8,016 bases of DNA from Pseudomonadota bacterium (GCA_022567275.1 JADFHH010000062.1:1-8016), one strand, 5' to 3'; counted from the stretch's first letter, positions 1-5,914 are shown. Notes: generated by a model not told the origin, from the letters alone. Numbers and translations are program-made.

Positions 1-99
1 GCGCGCTTTGGCGTGTGCGAACATCACCGCCGCTCGTTCAAACCGGTCCAGGCCGCGCTTGGCAAAACTGCCCCCCGGTTAAGCCCCCCTTTACCTTGA
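1..99 (+). CDS. rnhB: Ribonuclease HII, C-terminal end (partial)
   Basis: Frame 1 is open from the first base to a TGA at 97-99 and encodes the last 32 residues of a protein. The segment EHHRRSFKPV (residues 7-16 of the visible part) matches the conserved C-terminal HRRSFxPV signature of RNase HII, which cleaves the RNA strand of RNA-DNA hybrids and excises misincorporated ribonucleotides. The catalytic residues lie upstream, outside the window. The neighbour downstream is ccrM, and rnhB next to ccrM is an arrangement I recall from Alphaproteobacteria, which supports the call. The last codons overlap a CtrA-like box that probably belongs to the ccrM promoter. The identification rests on one short motif plus context, so it is good but not certain. 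Confidence 0.72.
   Translation, partial: ARFGVCEHHRRSFKPVQAALGKTAPRLSPPLP
79..93 (+). promoter_or_regulatory. Candidate CtrA-binding box upstream of ccrM
   Basis: The sequence reads TTAA, seven bases, then TTTA. This is one mismatch from the full CtrA consensus TTAA-N7-TTAA with exactly the canonical spacing. It lies 81 bases upstream of the ccrM ATG and inside the last codons of rnhB. In Caulobacter, CtrA activates ccrM transcription late in the cell cycle, so position and spacing both fit. Binding itself is inferred from the sequence pattern and the gene it precedes. Confidence 0.5.
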
Positions 100-119
100 T
101 CGCGGCACAGTAGGCGCTT

Positions 120-124
120 GAATC
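120..124. promoter_or_regulatory. GANTC (CcrM target) site in the ccrM upstream region
   Basis: GAATC is a CcrM recognition site (GANTC). It lies between the CtrA-like box and the ccrM start, and a hand scan found no other GANTC in the first 1.5 kb. In Caulobacter, methylation of GANTC sites in the ccrM leader is reported to affect ccrM expression, so this single site could serve feedback. That role here is inference. Confidence 0.45.
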
Positions 125-129
125 CATCC

Positions 130-145
130 GGCCCGGTATCGGGCC
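130..145 (+). other. GC-rich stem-loop between rnhB and ccrM
   Basis: GGCCCG and CGGGCC form a perfect 6-bp stem around a GTAT loop, 29 bases before the ccrM ATG. No run of T follows, so it is not a standard intrinsic terminator. It could end rnhB transcripts weakly, or fold in the ccrM leader, where no clear Shine-Dalgarno sequence is seen. Confidence 0.4.
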
Positions 146-174
146 CTGTGTTCGCGGTGTAACGGGTTGTAGCG

Positions 175-1266
175 ATGAGTAAGCGTAAAGCGCCGGGCGT
201 CGACCGGATCATCATCGGCGATTGTATCGCCGAGCTGCGCGCCCTGCCCAAAGAGTGCGCCGATCTGGTGTTCGCCGATCCGCCCTATAATCTCCAGCTC
301 GAGGGCGAATTGATGCGTCCCAACAACACCCGCGTCGCCGGGGTCGACGATGACTGGGACAAATTTTCCGATTTTGCCGCCTACGACGCTTTCACCCGCG
401 ACTGGCTAACAGCCTGCCGCGATGTGCTCAAACCCGATGGAGCGTTATGGGTCATCGGCAGCTATCACAATATTTTCCGGGTCGGCACGCAGCTTCAGGA
501 TCTGGGCTACTGGATTTTGAACGACATCATCTGGCGAAAAACCAATCCGATGCCGAATTTCCGGGGAAAACGCTTTACCAATGCCCATGAAACGCTGATC
601 TGGGCGGCGCGCAGCGAGAAAAGCCGCTGCACCTTCAACTATGCGGCGATGAAGGCGCTCAATGAAGATTTGCAGATGCGCTCGGACTGGCTGTTTCCCA
701 TCTGCTCGGGCCCGGAACGGCTGAAGAATTCGCACGGCAAGAAGGCGCATCCGGCGCAAAAGCCCGAAAGCCTGCTGCGGCGCATTCTGCTGGCCTCGAC
801 CAACCCGGGCGATGTGGTGGTCGATCCCTTCTTCGGCACCGGCACGACCGGCGCGGCGGCGGTGCGTCTCGGGCGTCACTATATTGGTATCGAACGGGAA
901 AAATCCTACGCCAGGATGGCGGCCAAACGCATCGCGGCAATCGCGCCATACGATGCGGAAACTCTCAGCGTTTCCCGGAGCAAACGCAATGCGCCGCGCG
1001 TGCCGTTCGGCGCCCTGATCGAGCTTGGCATGATCGCGCCCGGCGCCATGCTCTATGACCCGCGCGCGCGCCACGCCGCCCATGTGCGCGCCGATGGCTC
1101 GATCGCCTGTGCCGGCGCGCAAGGCTCGATCCACAAGATCGGCGCCCATGTGCAAGGCGCGCAAGCCTGCAATGGCTGGACGTTCTGGCACTATGAGAAG
1201 GGCGGCGAACTCAAGCCCATCGACGAGTTGCGCGACCGCGCGCGCATCGAGCTGGGCATGGTCTAG
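175..1266 (+). CDS. ccrM: CcrM, cell-cycle regulated GANTC adenine-N6 DNA methyltransferase
   Basis: This 363-aa protein is a beta-class N6-adenine methyltransferase. The catalytic motif DPPY (residues 35-38) precedes the AdoMet-binding motif FFGTGTT (219-225), the order typical of CcrM and HinfI-type enzymes. The C-terminal ~90 residues (about 273-363) match the RAMA domain that follows the catalytic domain in CcrM, and the length is close to the ~358 aa of the Caulobacter enzyme. CcrM methylates the adenine of GANTC after replication, restoring full methylation and thereby timing transcription of cell-cycle genes. The ATG at 175 is the only plausible start: an in-frame TAA lies at 160-162 and the next methionine would delete the DPPY motif. 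No clear Shine-Dalgarno sequence precedes it. No partner restriction enzyme is visible, in keeping with a solitary methylase. Confidence 0.96.
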   Translation: MSKRKAPGVDRIIIGDCIAELRALPKECADLVFADPPYNLQLEGELMRPNNTRVAGVDDDWDKFSDFAAYDAFTRDWLTACRDVLKPDGALWVIGSYHNIFRVGTQLQDLGYWILNDIIWRKTNPMPNFRGKRFTNAHETLIWAARSEKSRCTFNYAAMKALNEDLQMRSDWLFPICSGPERLKNSHGKKAHPAQKPESLLRRILLASTNPGDVVVDPFFGTGTTGAAAVRLGRHYIGIEREKSYARMAAKRIAAIAPYDAETLSVSRSKRNAPRVPFGALIELGMIAPGAMLYDPRARHAAHVRADGSIACAGAQGSIHKIGAHVQGAQACNGWTFWHYEKGGELKPIDELRDRARIELGMV

Positions 1267-1367
1267 TCAGACTGGATTTTATGAGTTTCCGCACTCAACC
1301 ATGTGAGCACAGCACGGCGGGCGGCATGGCGTTGACCCCCGGCCAACATACCAGAGCATGAAAAGAG

Positions 1368-1652
1368 TTACCGCAGGTCGAGCGTAAGCTTGCGCCCTAC
1401 CGCAGCGGCGGCGCGTTGCATCGTGTGAAGCGTGACACCCGTATTGGCCGGATCAAGCAACCTGTCCAAAGCTTGGCGGCTCGTATTCATACGCCGCGCC
1501 ATGGCCGCTTTGTTCAAACCCTCGGTTTGCATGGCGTCCTTGATCTGATCGGCCAGGATTTCCTTGATAGCCTGTTCCTCACATGATTCGAGTAACCCGT
1601 CTTCCGCGAGAAAATCGTCAAAGCCTGAACCGGTGTTTTTTTTATCAACCAT
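1368..1652 (-). CDS. HigA-like XRE-family antitoxin
   Basis: This 94-aa acidic protein has a helix-turn-helix domain in its C-terminal two thirds (about residues 35-90). The stretch AAMARRMNTSRQALDRLLDP is typical of the HigA-like XRE antitoxins paired with Gp49/HigB-type toxins. It should neutralise the toxin encoded immediately upstream and repress the shared promoter. Its ATG overlaps the last 8 bases of the toxin gene (1645-1652), so translation is probably coupled. Toxin-first order is the HigBA arrangement. The gene ends about 100 bases from the end of ccrM, with which it converges; that gap holds no convincing terminator. Confidence 0.88.
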   Translation of the reverse strand: MVDKKNTGSGFDDFLAEDGLLESCEEQAIKEILADQIKDAMQTEGLNKAAMARRMNTSRQALDRLLDPANTGVTLHTMQRAAAAVGRKLTLDLR

Positions 1653-2001
1653 TCTCTTTTGTTCCTTTCATTCGTTTACGGCCAATGTCCTTTTCTCTGT
1701 CCGGCGTGGCTTGCGTCTTTTTGACGAAGCCGTGCAGCAAAATCATCCGGTTATTTTGAATGCAGAACAAAACCCGCGCGATACGGCCATTTGAGATATT
1801 GCTTCGGACCTCATATAGCCCCCTTTCGAGCTTGCGGCTGCAGGGCATCCCGAGAGGCCAGCCAAATTCAACCTTCTGAATATCCTTGCCGATAATCCGG
1901 CGGTCATCGCGATCCTGACTTAACAGCCATTCCCGCACTGGCTCTTTGCCGCTATCGAGTTTGTAAAAATAAGCAAATAGCTTCTTGGTCTTATCAATCA
2001 T
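1645..2001 (-). CDS. HigB-like RelE/ParE-superfamily toxin (phage Gp49-like)
   Basis: This basic 118-aa protein has the Gp49/HigB pattern: a C-terminal block with LYEVRS, RIARVLFCIQNNRMILLHGF and then VKKTQATP, where family members carry the last strands and the terminal helix. Family members are mostly ribosome-dependent mRNA endonucleases; the activity here is inferred. The ATG at 2001 is preferred to one at 2037: a promoter with its -10 at 2008-2013 would start transcripts at or just before 2001, and 2037 lies inside the -35 element and overlaps the mutY stop. The mRNA would be essentially leaderless, and no Shine-Dalgarno sequence is seen. The antitoxin gene overlaps its 3' end by 8 bases. 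The pair sits as an insert between ccrM and mutY. Confidence 0.88.
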   Translation of the reverse strand: MIDKTKKLFAYFYKLDSGKEPVREWLLSQDRDDRRIIGKDIQKVEFGWPLGMPCSRKLERGLYEVRSNISNGRIARVLFCIQNNRMILLHGFVKKTQATPDREKDIGRKRMKGTKENG

Positions 2002-2007
2002 TGAATT

Positions 2008-2037
2008 ATTGTACCAAATTAGGTACTTGTATATCAA
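2008..2037 (-). promoter_or_regulatory. Promoter of the HigBA-like module
   Basis: On the minus strand TTGATA (2037-2032) and TACAAT (2013-2008) are separated by 18 bases, close to sigma-70-type consensus. Six bases separate the -10 from the toxin ATG at 2001, which predicts a leaderless or nearly leaderless transcript. The -35 overlaps the mutY stop codon (2036-2034). Confidence 0.6.
2011..2026. promoter_or_regulatory. Palindromic operator in the HigBA-like promoter
   Basis: The minus-strand sequence GTACCTAATTTGGTAC is symmetric at 14 of 16 positions. It fills the spacer and overlaps the -10 element, the position expected for autorepression by the XRE antitoxin. Binding is inferred from symmetry and placement. 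Confidence 0.6.
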
Positions 2038-3140
2038 CCCATTTTTTGGTTTCGGCTGCCGGGCGAGTTCTCAAGCGCGTGGGCGACAATCTTGCGCATG
2101 ACCGATGGCAGGGCCTGAGCGCCCAACTCGTTCACCGGCGTCCACCAGCACCGCTCCGGCTTTATATCATCGCCAACCCGCGCCCGAAAAACCGCCAGCT
2201 CCAGATGGAAATGGGAGAAGGTGTGGCGCACGACGCCCGGGACGGGAACCCACGCCCCGCTCAGCGGCGCATGCGACAGCGGATCGGGATCGGCCTCAGA
2301 CTTGTTGTCCCGCCACGGTGATCCGGGCACCTCCGTCATCCCGCCAAGCAACCCTTCAACCGGGCGCTTGCGCAACAAAATCGCGTCATCCGCGCGCATG
2401 GCGACAAAGGCCGCGCCCCGTCTGACCGGTTTTGGCTTTCGGTAAGCTTTGGCGGGCAGTGCGTCCTGAAGGCCCATTTTCAATCCGGCGCATCGTGGCG
2501 CAAACGGGCAGCGCCCGCACGACGGCGCGCGCGCGGTGCAAATGGTGGCGCCTAAATCCATCATGGCTTGCGCGAAATCGCCGGGCCTGTGTTCGGGCGC
2601 CAGACGTTCCGCATGCGCGCGCAACTCTTTTTTGGCTCGGGGAAGCGGGTTCTCGACAGCGAAAAGCCGCGCCAAAACCCGTTCCACATTGCCATCGACC
2701 ACAACCGCGCGCCGGTCGAATGCAATGGCGGCGATGGCGGCGGCCGTATAGGGGCCGATGCCGGGAAGTGTCAAACGTTGATGTTCGCTATCGGGGAAAC
2801 GCCCGCCATGGCTGCTCGCGATAATTCTCGCGCAAGCGTGGAGATTGCGCGCCCGCGCATAATAGCCAAGCCCCGCCCATGCCTTGAGCACATCGTCCAG
2901 ATGCGCCGCGCCAAGTGCTTCGATGTCCGGCCACCTCGCCAGAAACCGCGCATAATAAGGCGTCACCGCCTTGATGGTTGTCTGCTGCAACATGATTTCG
3001 CTGAGCCAGACGCGGTACGGGCCGGCTCGCGCGCCCGGCGCGGCGCGCCATGGCAGATCACGCGCGTGCGCGTCGTACCAGCGCAGCAGCCTTTGCACCA
3101 CCCAGGCGGGCTTTATGGGCACCAGGCATCTTTTCCCCAT
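2034..3140 (-). CDS. mutY: Adenine DNA glycosylase MutY
   Basis: MutY removes adenine mispaired with 8-oxoguanine in base-excision repair. The 368-aa protein carries the full family signature. The catalytic Glu48 lies in WLSEIMLQQT, the helix-hairpin-helix GIGPYTAAAI is at residues 127-136, and the catalytic Asp149 is in VDGNVERVL. The iron-sulfur ligands C201, C208, C211 and C217 show the C-x6-C-x2-C-x5-C spacing. A NUDIX-like C-terminal domain (about 240-355) that senses 8-oxoG includes HTFSHFHLEL. Every key residue is present, so the enzyme should be active. The start leaves a 43-bp gap to the divergent DUF721 gene; no strong Shine-Dalgarno sequence precedes it, but the next in-frame ATG is Met50, beyond the catalytic Glu48. 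Confidence 0.96.
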   Translation of the reverse strand: MGKRCLVPIKPAWVVQRLLRWYDAHARDLPWRAAPGARAGPYRVWLSEIMLQQTTIKAVTPYYARFLARWPDIEALGAAHLDDVLKAWAGLGYYARARNLHACARIIASSHGGRFPDSEHQRLTLPGIGPYTAAAIAAIAFDRRAVVVDGNVERVLARLFAVENPLPRAKKELRAHAERLAPEHRPGDFAQAMMDLGATICTARAPSCGRCPFAPRCAGLKMGLQDALPAKAYRKPKPVRRGAAFVAMRADDAILLRKRPVEGLLGGMTEVPGSPWRDNKSEADPDPLSHAPLSGAWVPVPGVVRHTFSHFHLELAVFRARVGDDIKPERCWWTPVNELGAQALPSVMRKIVAHALENSPGSRNQKMG

Positions 3141-3183
3141 GCGCCATCATAGCCTGTTATGCTAGGGTCCCGAGGAAACCGCT

Positions 3184-3690
3184 ATGAACAATCCACCGAA
3201 AAAAAAGCCGCGCCGGAATCGCGGCATCCCCACCGCAATCGGCGCCTATGTGCCGGGGGTGACCGCTGCGGCGTTTGAAACCCACGGCTTCCCCTCGGCC
3301 AACATCCTTTCCGACTGGCCCGAGATTATCGGCGCCGAATTCGCCGGCATCACGTCGCCCGAGAAGCTGGTGTGGCCGCGCGTCGCGGAGGGAGATATGA
3401 CCAGCCGCACGCAGCACCGGAGCGCGGGCGCAACCCTGGTCTTGCGGGTGGACGGCCCGCGATCTCTGGAGGTTCAGCACATCGCACCGCAATTGCTTGA
3501 GCGCATCAACATCTATTTCGGGTACCGCGCGGTCTCGCAGTTGCGCATCGTGCAGGGGCCGGTTCGCCGCGAAGCGGTGCGCGAGCCCCGACCCGCCGCC
3601 GCGGCAAAAAGGCAACTCCCGCTCGATCGGGACATTAAAGATGAGGGATTGCGCGACGCACTCTCCAGACTCGCCGGCAGCCTCAAGTAA
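3184..3690 (+). CDS. DUF721 (DciA-like) family protein
   Basis: This 168-aa basic protein matches the alphaproteobacterial DUF721 pattern. A conserved helix-rich part runs around NILSDWPEIIGAEFAGITSP (residues about 40-60), followed by the beta-strand block ATLVLRVDGPRSLEVQHIAP (about 83-102) and LLERINIYFGY. DUF721 includes DciA, which helps load the replicative helicase in bacteria lacking DnaC. Whether this short alphaproteobacterial form does so is not established by sequence. A Shine-Dalgarno GAGGAA (3172-3177) lies six bases before the ATG. The gene is divergent from mutY and precedes the dsbA genes on the same strand, a grouping I recall from related genomes. Its C-terminal tail is rich in basic residues and alanine and probably disordered. 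Confidence 0.85.
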   Translation: MNNPPKKKPRRNRGIPTAIGAYVPGVTAAAFETHGFPSANILSDWPEIIGAEFAGITSPEKLVWPRVAEGDMTSRTQHRSAGATLVLRVDGPRSLEVQHIAPQLLERINIYFGYRAVSQLRIVQGPVRREAVREPRPAAAAKRQLPLDRDIKDEGLRDALSRLAGSLK

Positions 3691-3820
3691 ACTCACGATA
3701 AATTGGCACACCCATACACACCCTTTTGAGTACGCATTTCCTCATTCCTGCTATATTGGCGCGAAAGAACAGGAGATACACCCGCTCCAGCGAAGTCCTG
3801 GCGGGCCGGTGAGTCATATT

Positions 3821-3826
3821 GAGGAG
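3821..3826 (+). promoter_or_regulatory. Ribosome binding site fixing the GTG start of the first DsbA gene
   Basis: GAGGAG lies six bases before the GTG at 3833. The reading frame is open back into the DUF721 gene, so this site decides the start. The chosen start also puts a Tat signal at the N-terminus. Confidence 0.75.
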
Positions 3827-3832
3827 CAAGAC

Positions 3833-4522
3833 GTGACGGATTCAAACACACCCCGGAGCGGCGGCCTGTCCCGGCGCAACGCAATTGGTCTGGGTCTCGG
3901 CGCCCTTGCGGCTGCCACAGGCGGACTGGCCAATTTTGGCCTGGCATCGGATGCACATGCCCAGGCGGAAAAGTCTGACGACGGCGGCATGGCGGTCGAC
4001 GTCAAGACGGAAAACATCATGGGCGAACCGAACGCGCCGGTGACAATCATCGAATATTCGTCGATGACCTGCCCGCATTGCGCCACTTACCACAGAGACA
4101 CCATGCCCGGGCTGACGGAAAAATATATCAAAACCGGCAAGGTCCGTTACGTCATCCGGGAATTCCCGCTCGATCGAATCGCCTTCGCCGCGGCGGCGCT
4201 GGCGCGCTGCGCGGGGCCTGAGAAATACTTCCCCTTTATCACCGCGCTCTACAAGCAACAGGACACATGGGCGCGAGGTCCAGGCAGCCCGGTGCCACGT
4301 CTGTTCAAAATGGCCAAGCAGGCCGGTTTCAGCGAAGAGTCCTTTAATTCCTGCATGCGCAACAAGGAAGTGGTCTCCCACATCGAGAAATCGCTGGAGA
4401 ACGGGAAAACCAGATATAATGTAAGATCGACGCCGACCTTGTTCGTGAACGGGAAAAAGCTTGAGAAAGGCAACAGCCTCGGCGAGATCGAAAAGGCGAT
4501 GGCGCCTTATCTGGGCGGCTGA
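3833..4522 (+). CDS. DsbA-family thiol:disulfide oxidoreductase with Tat-type signal
   Basis: From the GTG start the protein has 229 residues. A twin-arginine signal (SRRNAIGLGLG, residues 13-23, followed by an Ala/Gly-rich hydrophobic stretch) probably ends near AHA (41-43), so the mature protein is periplasmic. The thioredoxin fold begins around residue 60. The active site is CPHC (80-83), the CxxC of classical DsbA, and the cis-proline is Pro201 in RSTPTLFVNGK. The lid helices include RNKEVVSHIE. It should oxidise thiols in secreted proteins, or work as a DsbG/BdbD-like relative; sequence alone does not separate these. It is followed after 39 bases by a second DsbA-like gene, probably in one transcript. 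The 142-bp upstream gap contains TATATT at 3752-3757, a possible -10, without a well-spaced -35. Confidence 0.92.
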   Translation: MTDSNTPRSGGLSRRNAIGLGLGALAAATGGLANFGLASDAHAQAEKSDDGGMAVDVKTENIMGEPNAPVTIIEYSSMTCPHCATYHRDTMPGLTEKYIKTGKVRYVIREFPLDRIAFAAAALARCAGPEKYFPFITALYKQQDTWARGPGSPVPRLFKMAKQAGFSEESFNSCMRNKEVVSHIEKSLENGKTRYNVRSTPTLFVNGKKLEKGNSLGEIEKAMAPYLGG

Positions 4523-4550
4523 GCGCGCGCGCATATCGCAGACCCTTAAG

Positions 4551-4554
4551 AGGA
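4551..4554 (+). promoter_or_regulatory. Ribosome binding site supporting a TTG start
   Basis: AGGA within AAGAGGAAG lies seven bases before TTG at 4562. No ATG follows near the frame's beginning, and starting further in would remove the RR motif and most of the signal sequence. Confidence 0.7.
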
Positions 4555-4561
4555 AGCTTCC

Positions 4562-5230
4562 TTGGCGTTAAACCGGCGTGTTTTTATTAGCGGTGTGCTG
4601 GCCGTGGGCGCGGGCAGCCTGGCGGGCTGCGCGAGTGGCGGGGTGCGTCAAGCCGGACCAGGTGCGATGCTTGGGGCCGATGGCGCGCCGGTCATGGCCG
4701 CGTTTATGAAGCCCGGCCCGTTGGGCGAGAAAGTGCTGGGCAGCGCAAGCGCGCCGGCCACTATCATTGAATATATCTCGCTCACCTGCCCGATCTGTCA
4801 GGCATTCCATCTGACCACCTACGACCGGGTTAAAAAGGAGCTGATCGATACCGGCAAGGTGCGCTTTATCATCCGTGAATATCCCATTGGCCGCTCCGCC
4901 GGCGCCGCGGCCATCATCGCCCGTTGCGCGCCGGAGAAGGATTTCTTCGTTCTCTATGACAAGTTTTTGCGGCAGCAGAACAAATGGATATCGCAAAAAG
5001 TCCGGCCTGACGCGATTTATAAAATTGCCGCCCAAACCGGTATGACGCGCCAGGCCTTCGACGCCTGTCTGGTCAACAAGACAATTGAAGATGGCTTGCG
5101 AACGGTCAAACAGCGCGGCCGTGAATTTGGCATCATCGGCACGCCGACATTTTTTATCAATGGCAAGAAAGCCCAGGGCGCGCTGACATTCGATCAAATC
5201 AAAGCCATGCTCGGGGCGCGGATTACATAA
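4562..5230 (+). CDS. DsbA-like thiol oxidoreductase, predicted lipoprotein with Tat-like signal
   Basis: This 222-aa paralogue of the preceding gene starts at TTG. Residues 4-10 (NRRVFIS) resemble a twin-arginine motif. The hydrophobic segment ends in the lipobox LAGC, with Cys23 as the predicted lipidated residue. Position +2 is Ala, not Asp, so outer-membrane sorting is possible by the E. coli rule. A ~35-residue linker leads to the thioredoxin domain, with the active site CPIC (76-79) and cis-proline Pro195 in IGTPTFFINGK. The changed CxxC dipeptide (PI instead of PH) is expected to alter redox potential, so it may do a different job from its neighbour. The two share the order of strands and helices and look like an old duplication. 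Catalytic residues are intact; the substrate is unknown. Confidence 0.9.
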   Translation: MALNRRVFISGVLAVGAGSLAGCASGGVRQAGPGAMLGADGAPVMAAFMKPGPLGEKVLGSASAPATIIEYISLTCPICQAFHLTTYDRVKKELIDTGKVRFIIREYPIGRSAGAAAIIARCAPEKDFFVLYDKFLRQQNKWISQKVRPDAIYKIAAQTGMTRQAFDACLVNKTIEDGLRTVKQRGREFGIIGTPTFFINGKKAQGALTFDQIKAMLGARIT

Positions 5231-5259
5231 TTCCCGGTAGTTCTGTTCGCCAGAAGCGA

Positions 5260-5619
5260 TTAAGCCAAATCATCCAGATCGATTTCAAGTACGCCAGCGA
5301 TAGCCTTCAGGGTTGAGACCGTACCGGCTTTCTTTCCAGCCTCAATCTCGGACAAATAGCCGGCGCTGATATTCGCCGCACTCGCCAGGTCTTTGGCCGG
5401 CAAGCCGCGGAAATCACGCCAGACGCGAACCGGGCTTTCGCCATCCAGGATACGATTAGCGAATTCAGCCGGGATCATTTCATCGGCGCCTGTTTCAATG
5501 TCGCGTCTGACACGCTCGGCACTCGCGATATCGGCCGCATCGATGAGTTTGTCATACTCATCTTCGGGCAGGACCACGAGGGTTTCCCCGCCCGGTGTAG
5601 TGATTTTTTGCAAGGTCAT
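5260..5619 (-). CDS. XRE-family antitoxin of a RelE-type module
   Basis: This 119-aa protein has an N-terminal segment (residues 1-30, with LVVLPEDEYDKLIDAA) reminiscent of Phd/YefM-type antitoxins. Its C-terminal helix-turn-helix (about 66-119) carries LPAKDLASAANISAGYLSEI, a clear XRE/Cro-type domain. Its role would be to bind the toxin and repress the operon. It lies nine bases downstream of the toxin gene and has only a weak ribosome binding site, so translation is probably coupled. It ends 29 bases from the second dsbA-like gene, convergently, with only a weak 5-bp hairpin (5241-5255) between. Confidence 0.85.
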   Translation of the reverse strand: MTLQKITTPGGETLVVLPEDEYDKLIDAADIASAERVRRDIETGADEMIPAEFANRILDGESPVRVWRDFRGLPAKDLASAANISAGYLSEIEAGKKAGTVSTLKAIAGVLEIDLDDLA

Positions 5620-5628
5620 ATCTGATGC

Positions 5629-5880
5629 CTATTCGTAAATGCCGCCGCGAGGGCCTGCTTTCAACACTTCGAGCACAACGCCCTGATCATCCACGATCAC
5701 GCGCCAGTCACCTGCACGGAGCCGAATGTAGTTTGAGCCGGTTAGCGCCTTCACGTTATTGGCGATGCTTGCAGGATCGGCGGCATATTGCTCGATTTTT
5801 GAACGGATACGCCTGGATTGACCGGCTGGAATGCGCCGTAATGCCTTTAGCGCTGATTTGCTGTAAGCAATCTGTTTCAT
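5629..5880 (-). CDS. RelE/ParE-family toxin
   Basis: This 83-aa basic protein has the compact RelE fold pattern. An N-terminal helical part (SKSALKALRRIPAGQSRRI) is followed by the strand block YIRLRAGDWRVIVDD and the C-terminal VLKAGPRGGIYE. RelE relatives cleave mRNA at the ribosome and ParE relatives poison gyrase; the short form with RAGDWRVI is usually annotated as RelE-like, and the target here is uncertain. It precedes its antitoxin, as in the HigBA-like module at 1.4-2.0 kb. The two toxins belong to different subfamilies, so the modules are not a simple duplication. An IS element lies 65 bp upstream of its start. Confidence 0.87.
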   Translation of the reverse strand: MKQIAYSKSALKALRRIPAGQSRRIRSKIEQYAADPASIANNVKALTGSNYIRLRAGDWRVIVDDQGVVLEVLKAGPRGGIYE

Positions 5881-5886
5881 GTATAG

Positions 5887-5914
5887 TTATTAGCTATAAG
5901 CTAACGAAAGTCAA
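5887..5914 (-). promoter_or_regulatory. Promoter of the RelE-type module
   Basis: TTGACT (5914-5909) and TAATAA (5892-5887) are separated by 16 bases on the minus strand. The ATG (5880) follows the -10 by six bases, so the toxin mRNA would be nearly leaderless. The left end of the insertion sequence lies 31 bp upstream of the -35, leaving the promoter intact. Confidence 0.5.
5890..5904. promoter_or_regulatory. Palindromic operator of the RelE-type module
   Basis: TTAGCT-ATA-AGCTAA is a perfect 6-bp inverted repeat with a 3-base centre. It covers part of the -10 and the spacer, fitting repression by the XRE antitoxin. Function is inferred. Confidence 0.6.

Noticed and set aside
24..251. Minus-strand open frame of 75 codons across the rnhB end and ccrM start
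   Set aside because: It runs antisense to rnhB codons with a recognisable motif and to ccrM; no ribosome binding site or family features.
445..1191. Long minus-strand frame inside ccrM (248 codons)
   Set aside because: Shadow of a GC-rich coding sequence: the plus strand encodes all CcrM motifs, and the antisense product has an Arg/Ala/Gly-heavy composition.
1267..1367. Terminator between ccrM and the HigA-like gene
   Set aside because: Only very short self-complementary stretches (AGTC-A-GACT) with no usable loop or T run.
2568..3152. Plus-strand frame of 194 codons within mutY
   Set aside because: MutY motifs and iron-sulfur cysteines are on the minus strand; this is a high-GC shadow.
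3497..3832. N-terminal extension of the first DsbA-like gene back into the DUF721 gene
   Set aside because: It would overlap DUF721 coding sequence and push the Tat signal inward; the GAGGAG-preceded GTG at 3833 explains the N-terminus.
3842..4534. Minus-strand frame of 230 codons opposite the first DsbA-like gene
   Set aside because: Antisense shadow; the CPHC and cis-Pro motifs lie on the plus strand.
4568..5197. Minus-strand frame of 209 codons opposite the second DsbA-like gene
   Set aside because: Antisense shadow; the lipobox, CPIC and cis-Pro are on the plus strand.
5241..5255. Hairpin TTCTG-TTCGC-CAGAA between the convergent dsbA-like and antitoxin genes as a terminator
   Set aside because: Only five base pairs, and no T run on either side; too weak to call.
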